Source of the DNA: Pseudobowmanella zhangzhouensis
Lineage (GTDB): Bacteria; Pseudomonadota; Gammaproteobacteria; Enterobacterales; Alteromonadaceae
Direction of reading: 5' to 3'
NCBI RefSeq assembly: GCF_042662685.1
Contig: NZ_JBHSYO010000002.1
Span: 124,001-188,000, forward strand
Length of the DNA stretch: 64,000 nt
The notes below the pieces were generated by a model. It was given only the letters and a program-made list of their open reading frames with translations, had not been told where the DNA came from and did no database searches. The position numbers were made by a program, and so were the translations under genes. The number at the start of each line of letters is the position of its first letter. Position 1 is the stretch's first letter. Shown one piece after another: positions 26,828 to 35,496 of this stretch.

Positions 26828-28450
26828 TTAGCGCTTGGCAATCATTACACCATAGGCAGGTAAATTAACCTGCTCACCTGTGCGGTTCGCCCACTGTGCC
26901 TGCATGCCAGCGACGGGTTCTATAATCTGCCAGTTCTGCTCTAGCATAATCTGCTGCGATGTATCACCGAGGTTAAAGCACAACATAAAATGTTCGCTAT
27001 CCTGCTGACGTTCAAACTGCAGTAATGGCTCCGGGGTATCGATAAAGCGGATGTCGCCATCGCGCATCGCCCCGTGCTGGCGACGCCAGGCTAAAAACGC
27101 CCGGTAGGCATGTAAAATCGACTCAGGATTAGACTCCTGGGTAGAAACAGCCAGCGCCTTATGCTCAGGTGGAATAGGTAACCAGGTTTTGTGCTGACTA
27201 AAACCCGCATTTTCTGCTTCGTTGTCCCAAGGCAGTGGCGTTCGACAACCATCCCGGCCTTTGAATCGTGGCCAGAAGGTAATGCCGTATGGATCCTGTA
27301 ACTCATGTTCCTGGATATCGACCTCGGTCAAACCCAGTTCTTCGCCCTGATAACTACAGACACTGCCGCGCAGGCTGAACAACATGGCATTAAGCATTTT
27401 CGCCATTTGTGCGTTGCCTTTGCCTTTACCCCAACGGGTGACGACACGTTGCACGTCATGGTTACCGATTGCCCAGCATGACCAACCCTGTTGCATTTGC
27501 TGTTCCAGCGTAGCCACTGTGCTGCGAATGTAATCAGCGGAGTAATCATCTGTCAGTAATTCGAAGCTGTAACACATATGCAGGCGATTGTTGCCTTCGG
27601 TGTATTCGGCCATGGTTGCCAGCGAGTCTTCAGAGGTCACTTCGCCTAATGTCACAGTACCCGGATACTTGTCCATCAAACTGCGTAAACGTTCAATAAA
27701 GCCAATATTCTCCGGCAGCGCGTTATTGTAATAGTGATACTGGAACGCGTATGGATTGTCTGGGCTAAAACCACGCCCTACCCGGTCTTCCTCTGCTTTG
27801 GGTGGATTATCACGCAACAGTTTATCGTGGAAACAATAGGTAATGGCATCAAGACGCAATCCGTCCACGCCCTTTTTCAGCCAGAATTCCACATTATCCA
27901 ACACCGCTTGCTGTACGTCAGGATTGTGATAATTCAAGTCAGGCTGACTGGTTAAGAAATTATGCATGTAATATTGCTTGCGACGAGGCTCCCACTGCCA
28001 GGCCGGGCCACCGAAAATGGATAACCAGTTATTAGGCTGCATGCCATCGGGCTTAGAATCCGCCCACACATACCAATCGGCCTTAGGATTGGTTTTGTCT
28101 TCGCGACTTTCGATAAACCACTCGTGCTGATCAGAGGTATGGCTTAACACCTGATCGATAATCACTTTGATATTACGCTGGTGTGCTTCGGCAATCAGTT
28201 CATCAATATCGGTTTCATTACCGAACATGGGATCTACCTGACGATAATCACTGATATCGTAACCAAAGTCTTTCATCGGCGATTTAAAAAACGGCGAGAT
28301 CCAAATCGCATCCACATTCAGTGATGCAATGTAATCGAGCTTATTGATAATTCCACGCAGATCACCCACCCCATCGTTATTTGCGTCCATCAGACTGCGG
28401 GGGTACACCTGATAAATGACGGCGCCGCGCCACCAGGCTTTTTCTGTCAT
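26828..28450 (-). CDS. GH13 alpha-glucosidase (oligo-1,6-glucosidase type)
   Basis: A 540-residue cytoplasmic hydrolase that releases glucose from the non-reducing end of alpha-glucosides (isomalto- or malto-oligosaccharides). The (beta/alpha)8 motifs are DGVGDLRGI near residue 26, catalytic nucleophile Asp201 in DGLRLDAITYC, acid/base Glu270 in VTLGEVTSED, and transition-state Asp332 in IGNHDVQR. The GVGDL calcium loop and the V residue after the Glu270 motif fit alpha-1,4/1,6-specific enzymes of the oligo-1,6-glucosidase subfamily. No signal peptide. A LacI regulator lies upstream on the same strand with palindromic operators between them. Confidence 0.92.
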   Translation of the reverse strand: MTEKAWWRGAVIYQVYPRSLMDANNDGVGDLRGIINKLDYIASLNVDAIWISPFFKSPMKDFGYDISDYRQVDPMFGNETDIDELIAEAHQRNIKVIIDQVLSHTSDQHEWFIESREDKTNPKADWYVWADSKPDGMQPNNWLSIFGGPAWQWEPRRKQYYMHNFLTSQPDLNYHNPDVQQAVLDNVEFWLKKGVDGLRLDAITYCFHDKLLRDNPPKAEEDRVGRGFSPDNPYAFQYHYYNNALPENIGFIERLRSLMDKYPGTVTLGEVTSEDSLATMAEYTEGNNRLHMCYSFELLTDDYSADYIRSTVATLEQQMQQGWSCWAIGNHDVQRVVTRWGKGKGNAQMAKMLNAMLFSLRGSVCSYQGEELGLTEVDIQEHELQDPYGITFWPRFKGRDGCRTPLPWDNEAENAGFSQHKTWLPIPPEHKALAVSTQESNPESILHAYRAFLAWRRQHGAMRDGDIRFIDTPEPLLQFERQQDSEHFMLCFNLGDTSQQIMLEQNWQIIEPVAGMQAQWANRTGEQVNLPAYGVMIAKR

Positions 28451-28545
28451 GTATTCATCCTCGTAACAGGCTCAGCGTTGAGCCTCAACTTTTGTTATTA
28501 GTTGGCTATTATGCCTTTAAGCAAAACAGAAAAATGCCCCTTGCA

Positions 28546-28567
28546 CCCATGCATACGTATGCATGGG
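28546..28567. promoter_or_regulatory. Perfect palindromic LacI-type operator for the alpha-glucosidase
   Basis: A 22-bp perfect palindrome with core ATGCATACGTATGCAT (28549-28564), centred on the CG dinucleotide typical of LacI-family operators. It lies 95 bp upstream of the alpha-glucosidase start and 210 bp downstream of the lacI-type gene. By context it is the binding site of that regulator. Confidence 0.8.
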
Positions 28568-28720
28568 CTATGCATTTTTTAACGGCTTTATTGTTTAATT
28601 ACAGTCACTTATAGAATCACTGAAACTTTCATTAACAATTAATTAACTTTATGAAATTTCAGAGGTTTTTCGATTTTTTGGCGATTTCCAGACAAGCGCA
28701 ATGGCCTTGCCGGTGGGACA

Positions 28721-28767
28721 TTTATGCATGCCACCCGGCGACATGCATAAACCTGAATACGTATGCA
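28721..28767. promoter_or_regulatory. Second operator cluster: ATGCAT inverted repeat plus half-site
   Basis: TTTATGCATG (28721-28730) and CATGCATAAA (28742-28751) form a 10-bp inverted repeat with 11 nt between. They are followed by ATACGTATGCA (28757-28767), which repeats one side of the main palindrome. Two operator regions about 175-200 bp apart would allow DNA looping by a LacI-family tetramer or dimer pair. The stop of the lacI-type gene is only 10 bp away. Confidence 0.6.
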
Positions 28768-28776
28768 GCCAAAGCG

Positions 28777-29799
28777 TCAGGCGCCGCAGGATTTTCGGAT
28801 TACTAAATTCGCAGGCAAACGTGTGGTTTCCGGAACCTCACCACGAATAAGGTTCAGCAGTGTCTCTACTAACACCTCTCCGGCCAGTCGGGTATTTTGT
28901 TTGACCGTGGTCAACGGTGGATTAACGAAGCTCGCCATCGGAATATCATCAAAGCCCACCACCGCCACATCTTCTGGTACGCGCAAGCCGCGCTCATTCA
29001 ACGCTCTAATCGCACCAATGGCGATTAAGTCGCTGGCGCAATTAATTGCATCGAGTTTCATTTGACGATCCAGTAACTGGTTGGCCGCCTCATAGCCGGC
29101 CTCTTCGGTGCTGATTGCATCGATTTGGGGAATATTAGATGCATCCAGCCCTGCTTGTGCCAACGCTGATGTCATCCCCTGGAAACGTTCCTGAAACTCT
29201 GGACTGGCAGCTGAGGCGCCACCTAAAAAGGCAAAATGGCGACGTCCTAATCCGATCAAATGACGGGTCATATCGAAGCCACCACGGTAATTATCACAAC
29301 CAATGGACACACCAGGTTGTTGCTCTAACACCGCACCAAAACGCACAAAATGTGTGTCTTGGTCAATCAGTTTTAGCAGTTTACCCTCGTATTCCAGATA
29401 ATCCCCATAGCCCAATAAAATCAAGCCATCAGCCTTATGGCTATCTTCGTACTCAGCATGCCAGTCATCACTCAATTGCTGGAATGACACCAGCAAGTCG
29501 TAGCCATGTTTCGCGGCTGCGCGGGTGATACTGCCAAGCATCGACAGAAAAAACGGGTTAATCATGGAGTCATCGTTGGTAGGATCTTCAAACAACAATA
29601 ACGCCAGCGTGCCACTGGTTTGAGAACGCAGATTGCTGGCGTTCTTATCCACCTTGTAGTTAAGCTTTTTGGCAATGTCTTTGATTTTTTTGCGTGTCTC
29701 AGGGTTAACCAACGGGCTGTCACGCAGCGCGCGGGAAACCGTGGATTGAGAGACACCAGCCTCATAGGCGATATCAAACGAGGTGGGTCTGTGCTTCAT
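28777..29799 (-). CDS. LacI-family transcriptional repressor
   Basis: 340 residues. The N-terminal LacI helix-turn-helix reads TSFDIAYEAGVSQSTVSRALRD plus the hinge helix (NLRSQTSGTLALL). A sugar-binding periplasmic-type domain follows (about 65-335), with the usual ADGLILLGYGDY and DVAVVGFDDIPMASFVNPPLTTVKQ signatures. It lies upstream of the GH13 glucosidase in the same direction with matching palindromes between them. It is therefore probably the repressor of glucosidase expression, released by an alpha-glucoside or glucose derivative. Confidence 0.92.
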   Translation of the reverse strand: MKHRPTSFDIAYEAGVSQSTVSRALRDSPLVNPETRKKIKDIAKKLNYKVDKNASNLRSQTSGTLALLLFEDPTNDDSMINPFFLSMLGSITRAAAKHGYDLLVSFQQLSDDWHAEYEDSHKADGLILLGYGDYLEYEGKLLKLIDQDTHFVRFGAVLEQQPGVSIGCDNYRGGFDMTRHLIGLGRRHFAFLGGASAASPEFQERFQGMTSALAQAGLDASNIPQIDAISTEEAGYEAANQLLDRQMKLDAINCASDLIAIGAIRALNERGLRVPEDVAVVGFDDIPMASFVNPPLTTVKQNTRLAGEVLVETLLNLIRGEVPETTRLPANLVIRKSCGA

Positions 29800-29846
29800 G
29801 TCAGGTGATGCCTAATTCCTTGATTCACAGGATATTACCGCGAAGT

Positions 29847-30656
29847 TTACGGATTGCCAACGCCAGACAAATCAGTGTTATCAGCCAGGGTTTTGATTTG
29901 CTCTAATCCATATTGTTGACGTATTTGCGCGTACCGACCGTTTTTCATCAGCTCAAATAGCGCTTCATCGAACAGTGGAATGAAGCCTTCGTACCCATCT
30001 TTTTTACTAAACACCAGATACGCGGGGGTGTAACTAAACGCAGGTGAAATAACGTCTATACCGTGCCAGTTGTTCTTTTTCAGCAGATACAACCCCACGT
30101 CTTTGTTGGTGATTAGTGCGTTTAACCGATGCTTAACCAACATAGCTAACGCTTGCTCTTCTGACTGTAACGCCACAAGTTTAATGGCATTTTCGTCAGC
30201 CAGCTGAGTCAATTCCTGCGGTAATAAAAAGCCACGATGATAACCAATCTGCCACCCTTTTATTTGCTCAGTCCCCCACCCTTTTTTAAGGGTGCCTGTG
30301 TGGGTAAACAAATTGTAACTGGTGAACTGAATCGGTACGCGAGTGTAGTTCATGGATTGCGCCCGCTCGGGGGTAAGGAAGAACGCTACGGCACAATCTA
30401 CCTGATTTTCTTTTAATGCTTGCTCAAGCCTCGCCCACGGGACGCGATTAAACTCAATTTCTATACCCAGCAGAGAGGCAGCATTCTCAACCAATTCAAC
30501 ATTTACGCCCTGCAGAGATGCATATTGGGAGGTTTCGATTACGTAGGGTTCAAAGGTGTCACTGGCGCATTTTAGGCGCGAAGGTAACGTGCTAGCCCAG
30601 CCAATATTCCACAGCGTCATACAAAGCAACAGAAGGATACAGCTAGCTAATCGCAC
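29847..30656 (-). CDS. Periplasmic solute-binding protein, SBP_bac_3 type
   Basis: 269 residues with a signal peptide (LASCILLLLCMTLWNIGWAS). The mature part is a single type-II binding fold: ASDTFEPYVIETSQYASLQGVNVELV, then PWARLEQALKENQVDCAVAFFLTPERAQ and a later ALITNKDVGLYLL. No ABC permease or ATPase is nearby, so it is an orphan and may act as a sensor input or serve a distant transporter. Family members usually bind amino acids. Confidence 0.82.
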   Translation of the reverse strand: MRLASCILLLLCMTLWNIGWASTLPSRLKCASDTFEPYVIETSQYASLQGVNVELVENAASLLGIEIEFNRVPWARLEQALKENQVDCAVAFFLTPERAQSMNYTRVPIQFTSYNLFTHTGTLKKGWGTEQIKGWQIGYHRGFLLPQELTQLADENAIKLVALQSEEQALAMLVKHRLNALITNKDVGLYLLKKNNWHGIDVISPAFSYTPAYLVFSKKDGYEGFIPLFDEALFELMKNGRYAQIRQQYGLEQIKTLADNTDLSGVGNP

Positions 30657-30733
30657 AGAAGGCTCGATGGGCTTAAACGGTATAGATAGTGTACAAAAAA
30701 GCGTCGATAAGCAAAAGTAAAAACTGCAATGAC

Positions 30734-30763
30734 AAAAAAGGCAGCCTGTTAGCTGCCTTTTAT
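30734..30763. terminator. Rho-independent terminator after the outer-membrane barrel gene
   Basis: Stem AAAAGGCAGC / GCTGCCTTTT with a 6-nt loop and flanking A and T runs, just downstream of the stop at 30779 on the minus strand. Confidence 0.85.
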
Positions 30764-30778
30764 TAGAGAACTCGAACC

Positions 30779-31345
30779 TTAGAATGAATAACGCGCGGTT
30801 AATTTAGTCACGCTGAAATCGATCCCGTCCAGATCCATTTGTTTATAGCTGGCACCAATAGCAAATTGCTTATTCACGTAAAACTGGCCACCAATGGTAA
30901 ACATGGTTTCAGACTCACCATCAATGCTGACATAACCCACTTCACCATTTAGCTCGAAGTTGTCAGTCAGCATAGATTTCACGCCAGCTTGAACGCCATA
31001 ACCTGAATCGCTCATATCATCTTCGCCATCATCGGCTCCAACACGCTCGTAGCTAACACCAACGTACATGTCAGTTGTGTTATTCACCGAGAAAATGTAG
31101 CCACCACCCAGTGAGGTCCAGTCCAAGTCAACACCAGACTTAGAAACCTGAGTGAAATCACCACGTAAGAATACATTCTCATTCACTTCAGCAGAGCCAC
31201 CAAGATTGAATCCATTCATGTTGACGCCCAGAAACTCCGCCTGTGCCCAGCCACCTTCTACGAATTTCCAATTTGGTGCGGTTTCCGCTTGTGCAAAAGT
31301 AGATGCACACAAACCCAACGCTAATACTGCTGCAAATTTTTTCAT
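30779..31345 (-). CDS. Small outer-membrane beta-barrel protein
   Basis: 188 residues from the ATG at 31345, which has an AAGGAAAA ribosome-binding site. The signal peptide MKKFAAVLALGLCASTFAQA is followed by about eight amphipathic beta strands with alternating hydrophobics (FLRGDFTQVSKSG, YGVQAGVKSM, FELNGEVGYVS, FAIGASYKQM). It ends in the C-terminal aromatic TARYSF required for BAM-assisted insertion. The function is unknown; it resembles OmpA/OprG-size porin-like barrels. Its own terminator lies downstream. Confidence 0.83.
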   Translation of the reverse strand: MKKFAAVLALGLCASTFAQAETAPNWKFVEGGWAQAEFLGVNMNGFNLGGSAEVNENVFLRGDFTQVSKSGVDLDWTSLGGGYIFSVNNTTDMYVGVSYERVGADDGEDDMSDSGYGVQAGVKSMLTDNFELNGEVGYVSIDGESETMFTIGGQFYVNKQFAIGASYKQMDLDGIDFSVTKLTARYSF

Positions 31346-31503
31346 TGTTCGTTTTCCTTGTTCCATTGAAATTGTGTTCCATGTGTCCGCAAAAATATGC
31401 CGTAAAATGGAGATTGAAAATTAACAAATTACCATTAAAAAACAACGAGTTAATTGTGTGAATTTGTAAAATCTGCACTCAGCTTTTAACACTTTTTCAC
31501 AAT

Positions 31504-31528
31504 TAAAAAAGGCCGCAAAAGCGGCCTT
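31504..31528 (-). terminator. Terminator of the valine operon
   Basis: On the minus strand, AAGGCCGC, a T-loop and GCGGCCTTTTTT form a strong hairpin with a T-run, 17 bp after the SDR stop (31545). Confidence 0.87.
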
Positions 31529-31544
31529 GATAAAACACGTTAAT

Positions 31545-32306
31545 TTACACCCGGGTGCCGCCGTCTAATTCCAGCGTACGACCGGTGAAATAATCGTTTT
31601 CGAATATAAATTTGGCGGCGTGACCTAATTCAGAGGTTTCTGCCAGACGACCCAATGGCACAGTCGACAGGAAGCGTTCCATCATTTCCGGACGCATTTG
31701 GTTAGCCATCGCAGTATTCACCAAGCCCGGCGCAATGCAGCCTACACGAATACCAAAGCGCGCCAGTTCGCGACCCCAGGTCACTGTCATCGCAGCCACC
31801 GCCGCTTTAGACGACGAGTAGTTACTCTGCCCCATATTGCCGGCGCGGGATACCGAAGAAATATTAATGATCACACCTTCACAGCCTGCTTCCACCATTT
31901 GTGCAGCGGCTTCACGACCACACAGAAAGGTGCCGGTCAGATTTACGTCGATAACACTGCGGAACTGGTCTGCTGACATTTTGCCGACCACTTTGCCTTC
32001 TTTGACTTTCAGCAACATGCCATCGCGCATAATGCCAGCACTGTTGATCAAGCCATTTAACTGACCGAAATCGGCCATGATTTGCGCGAAAGTTACTTCC
32101 ACCGCCGCTTCGTCGGTCACATTCAATGCATAAGCGCGCGCCGTGACTCCGTACTTTTCGATTTCAGCCACCGCGCCTTGCAACGCCTCGGCCTGCATAT
32201 CAATCAGGGCAATATGTGCACCCTGCATCGCCAATTCATTGGCCATGGCAAAACCCAGCCCCTGTGCAGCGCCTGTTACGGCGACCACTTTACCTTTCAG
32301 TTGCAT
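31545..32306 (-). CDS. SDR-family 3-hydroxyacyl-CoA dehydrogenase-like protein
   Basis: A 253-residue short-chain dehydrogenase. The NAD(P) motif is TGAAQGLGFAMA (residues 11-22), with LINSAG at about 86, the catalytic Ser in INISSVS and Tyr-x3-Lys in NYSSSKAA. It is the last gene of the valine operon (gap 2 bp after mmsB), so it is likely a 3-hydroxyacyl-CoA or 3-hydroxy-2-methyl-type dehydrogenase in branched-chain acyl-CoA breakdown. FabG-like acetoacetyl-CoA reductase activity is the alternative. Confidence 0.85.
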   Translation of the reverse strand: MQLKGKVVAVTGAAQGLGFAMANELAMQGAHIALIDMQAEALQGAVAEIEKYGVTARAYALNVTDEAAVEVTFAQIMADFGQLNGLINSAGIMRDGMLLKVKEGKVVGKMSADQFRSVIDVNLTGTFLCGREAAAQMVEAGCEGVIINISSVSRAGNMGQSNYSSSKAAVAAMTVTWGRELARFGIRVGCIAPGLVNTAMANQMRPEMMERFLSTVPLGRLAETSELGHAAKFIFENDYFTGRTLELDGGTRV

Positions 32307-32308
32307 GA

Positions 32309-33199
32309 TTAACCCTTGTGTTGAAACAGATTAAAGATACTGGAGAAATCTAGCTTGCCGTTACCCCCTGCGGCATGCAGGTTATACAGGCTAAGCGCCA
32401 GCGCGCCCATGGGCGTGGAAGAATTACTGCTACGCGCACAATCCTGTGACAGCCCCAGGTCTTTGCGCATCAAATCGACCATAAAACCGCCCTGATAGCC
32501 TTTGCTCGAAGGTACGTTTTCCATCACATCAGGACACGGGTTATATAATTCCAGCGTCCAGTTACGGCCGGAGCTTTTCAGCATGATTTCCGACAGCACT
32601 TTTGGATCCAAGCCATTGTCGATCCCCATTTGCAATGCTTCTGCGGTACCGCTCATTAACACCGCCAGCAGCATGTTGTTGCAGATCTTGGCAACCTGTC
32701 CCGCACCAACGTCGCCAGCATGGAAAATATTTTTACCCATGTTTTCCAGTACGGGTTTGGCTTTGGCAAAGTTTGCTTCGCTGCCGCCGACAATAAACGT
32801 CAGCGTGCCAGCGGTGGCACCACCTACGCCGCCGGAAACCGGCGCATCGATAAATTCGATGCCTTTTTCTGCGAGGGTCTTTCCAACAACCTTGGCGGTA
32901 TCCGCATCGATAGTGCTGCAATCGATGACCAGCGTACCAAACGCCAGATGCTGCATCAGTCCGTCTTTACCGGTGTAAAGCGCCGCCACATGTTTACCGG
33001 CCGGTAACATGCTGATCACTACGTCCACACCCTGCACCGCTTCGATGGCGGTGTTACAGGCTTTAGCACCCTGCTCTTCCAAGCTATCCATACTGGCTTT
33101 AACCAGATCAAATACCCGCACCTGATGGCCTGCTTTGACCAGATTGGCCGCCATTGGGCCACCCATATTACCTAATCCAATAAATCCGATTGTTGCCAT
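32309..33199 (-). CDS. mmsB: 3-hydroxyisobutyrate dehydrogenase
   Basis: A 296-residue beta-hydroxyacid dehydrogenase that oxidises 3-hydroxyisobutyrate to methylmalonate semialdehyde with NAD. The Rossmann motif GFIGLGNMGGPMAANL, the substrate-binding APVSGGVGGATAGTL, and the catalytic-lysine segment GAGQVAKICNNMLL are all present. It is downstream of the HIBYL-CoA hydrolase (gap 15 bp) and upstream of the SDR in the valine operon. Confidence 0.95.
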   Translation of the reverse strand: MATIGFIGLGNMGGPMAANLVKAGHQVRVFDLVKASMDSLEEQGAKACNTAIEAVQGVDVVISMLPAGKHVAALYTGKDGLMQHLAFGTLVIDCSTIDADTAKVVGKTLAEKGIEFIDAPVSGGVGGATAGTLTFIVGGSEANFAKAKPVLENMGKNIFHAGDVGAGQVAKICNNMLLAVLMSGTAEALQMGIDNGLDPKVLSEIMLKSSGRNWTLELYNPCPDVMENVPSSKGYQGGFMVDLMRKDLGLSQDCARSSNSSTPMGALALSLYNLHAAGGNGKLDFSSIFNLFQHKG

Positions 33200-33214
33200 G
33201 TCAGTCTCTCCTGA

Positions 33215-34327
33215 TTAAAGGCGGGCAAGAGGATGCGCCGCACCCTGCCATAACGGGGTAAACATATGCGCCACCACTTGCGGGGTGATCTCTGCTGCGT
33301 TCTGGTAGCGCCATTTAGGGCTGCGATCTTTATCAATCAACAGTGCGCGCACACCTTCCTGAAACTCACCCATTTGCGCGCAGCGGCACGACAGGGTCAA
33401 CTCCATACGAAACACATCAGCCAGGCTCATGTCCTGAGCCCGGCTGAGCTGCTCGGGTACGATCGCCATGGTCAGTGGGCAACCCTGTTGCAAGGTTTTT
33501 TGCGCCCGCTGCAGCCATTCGTTGCCGGTATTGTCCATACCCAGAATTGCCGCAACGATTTGCTCACTGGTGCGCATGGCGGCAAAGGAAACACATTCCT
33601 GCATCACCTCACGAACCTGCCCCGCAGGCAGGGTCGCTTGCTCAGTTTGCTGCGCTAACCAGGTACCTATCATAGTGTTATCCGCCGCAGACTCGCCCTG
33701 CCAATCCAGGCAGCGTAGTGCATCAATCAGATGCGTCACATCATTCATGGCGGCGTCTGCCAGATTGATATCCAGTGCATCGCGGGCGTTAATACTGGCA
33801 CCGGTCAACCCCAGAAACAGGCCAACCCCGGTGGGCATTTGATTCAGAAAATAACTGCCGCCTACATCCGGATACAGGCCAATGGTGATCTCCGGCATCG
33901 CAATACGGCTGGTCGGCGTGACGATGCGGTGTGAAGCGCCGGCAAACAAGCCTAAACCGCCGCCCATCACGATCCCATTACCGACCACAACAAAGGGTTT
34001 ACCGAAGGTGTGGATCAAATAATCCAGCTGGTATTCTTCAGTGAAAAACTGCTCGACTTTTGCTGGTGTGCTATCGGGACTCGCCACCATCGCATGGTAC
34101 ATGTCGACCACGTCACCACCGGCACAAAATGCCTTGTCGCCTTCGCCATCCAGCACCACTGCCACCACATCCCCATCGGCTTGCCAGGTTGTCAGTTGTG
34201 GCATAAGCAACTGAATCATGTCCAGATCCAGTGCATTGAGCGCCTGAGGTTTATTCAGGCGTGCATGGCCAAGGCGTTTACCATTGGCCAACGATATTTC
34301 ATTAAAAATAACCTTATCCATGGTCAT
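33215..34327 (-). CDS. 3-hydroxyisobutyryl-CoA hydrolase (enoyl-CoA hydratase family)
   Basis: A 370-residue crotonase-fold thioesterase. The oxyanion-hole segment AFCAGGDVVDMYHAM and later GNGIVMGGGLGLFAGASHR are followed by MPEITIGLYPDVGGSYFL, with the Glu and Asp typical of HIBYL-CoA hydrolases rather than hydratases. The 370-residue length also fits the hydrolase. It frees 3-hydroxyisobutyrate for mmsB. No dedicated methacrylyl-CoA hydratase is seen in this operon, so that step is probably done elsewhere. Confidence 0.9.
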   Translation of the reverse strand: MTMDKVIFNEISLANGKRLGHARLNKPQALNALDLDMIQLLMPQLTTWQADGDVVAVVLDGEGDKAFCAGGDVVDMYHAMVASPDSTPAKVEQFFTEEYQLDYLIHTFGKPFVVVGNGIVMGGGLGLFAGASHRIVTPTSRIAMPEITIGLYPDVGGSYFLNQMPTGVGLFLGLTGASINARDALDINLADAAMNDVTHLIDALRCLDWQGESAADNTMIGTWLAQQTEQATLPAGQVREVMQECVSFAAMRTSEQIVAAILGMDNTGNEWLQRAQKTLQQGCPLTMAIVPEQLSRAQDMSLADVFRMELTLSCRCAQMGEFQEGVRALLIDKDRSPKWRYQNAAEITPQVVAHMFTPLWQGAAHPLARL

Positions 34328-34329
34328 CC

Positions 34330-35487
34330 TTACAGAATCTGCACCTGATCATCTGCCAGCAAGCGACGGCCGACAATTAAGCGCATAATTTCGTTGGTGC
34401 CTTCCAGAATCTGGTGCACGCGCACGTCACGCATATGGCGTTCCAGCGGATATTCTTTGATATAGCCATAGCCACCATGGATTTGCAGCGCTTCGTTACA
34501 CACATTAAAGCCCACATCGGTAGCAAAACGCTTGGCCATAGCACAATAAGCCGTCGCTTCCGGATCGCCATTGTCCAGCTTAAACGCGGCCAGACGCACC
34601 ATCTGGCGCGCAGCGACTAATTCAGTGGCCATATCAGCCAGTTTGAATTGCAGCGCCTGAAACGCCGCTAACGGCTTACCAAATTGCTGACGCTCCAGCA
34701 TATAGTTACGCGCTGTATTAAGCGCCTGTTGTGCAGTACCCAGTGAACAGGCGGCAATATTGATGCGTCCGCCATCAAGGCCCTTCATGGCAAACGTAAA
34801 GCCCTGGCCTTCCTCACCCAACAGGTGATCGGCAGGTACTCGCACGTTATCAAAACTTACCAAACGGGTTGGCTGTGCATTCCAGCCCATTTTTTCTTCG
34901 GCTTTGCCGTATTCAATCCCCGCCGCGTCGGCTGGCACCACAAAGGCTGAAATACCCTTCGCCCCTGCTTCACCGGTACGCGCCATGACGACCAGCACTT
35001 CTGTGGCACCGGCGCCAGAGATAAACATCTTCGAACCGTTAATCACATACTCATCACCGTCTTTTTTCGCGGTTGTGCGCAACGAGGCGGCGTCTGAACC
35101 CGCACCTGGCTCGGTCAGGCAGTAAGACGCCAACTTTTGGCCGGTGACCAGTTCATCGCACCAACTGGCTTTAATCGCCTCGGTGCCCCAGGTAGCAATC
35201 ATCCAGCTGGCCATATTGTGAATGGTCATCATCGCGGTAGTGGCAGTACAGCCCATGGACAGTTGCTCAAAAATAATCGCACTGTCCAGACGGCTGAGGC
35301 CCAATCCACCGACTTCTTCCGGCGCATACAGGCCGCAAAAACCCAGCTCACCGGACTTTTGAATCACTTCTTTCGGGAAATAGTGCTCCTGATCCCATTT
35401 AGCTGCGTTCGGTGCCAGTTCCTGTTCGGCAAACTGGCGGGCAACATCGGCAAACGCCTGTTGATCTTCAGTCAGATTAAAATCCAT
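34330..35487 (-). CDS. Acyl-CoA dehydrogenase, probably isobutyryl-CoA dehydrogenase
   Basis: A 385-residue FAD enzyme. Landmarks are YCLTEPGAGSDAASLRT (flavin site), the helix AAFQALQFKLADMATEL, IHGGYGYIKEYPLERHMRD, and the C-terminal catalytic segment ILEGTNEIMRLIVGRRLL with Glu, as in short-chain and isobutyryl-type dehydrogenases. Its place between mmsA and the HIBYL-CoA hydrolase makes isobutyryl-CoA the likely substrate. It is 2 bp from the next gene and 9 bp after mmsA. Confidence 0.9.
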   Translation of the reverse strand: MDFNLTEDQQAFADVARQFAEQELAPNAAKWDQEHYFPKEVIQKSGELGFCGLYAPEEVGGLGLSRLDSAIIFEQLSMGCTATTAMMTIHNMASWMIATWGTEAIKASWCDELVTGQKLASYCLTEPGAGSDAASLRTTAKKDGDEYVINGSKMFISGAGATEVLVVMARTGEAGAKGISAFVVPADAAGIEYGKAEEKMGWNAQPTRLVSFDNVRVPADHLLGEEGQGFTFAMKGLDGGRINIAACSLGTAQQALNTARNYMLERQQFGKPLAAFQALQFKLADMATELVAARQMVRLAAFKLDNGDPEATAYCAMAKRFATDVGFNVCNEALQIHGGYGYIKEYPLERHMRDVRVHQILEGTNEIMRLIVGRRLLADDQVQIL

Positions 35488-35496
35488 GGGAACTCC

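Larger units (their letters stand above)
28451..28776. other. 326 bp lacI-to-glucosidase intergenic region
   Basis: No gene is seen here. The region holds the glucosidase promoter, the palindromic operator at 28546-28567, and a further cluster of ATGCAT-containing half-sites at 28721-28767. The stretch between them (28570-28680) is AT-rich and promoter-like. Confidence 0.7.

Noticed and set aside
33266..33842. Long plus-strand frames within the HIBYL-CoA hydrolase gene
   Set aside because: These are shadows created by the codon bias of the real minus-strand gene; no domain or start signal is present.
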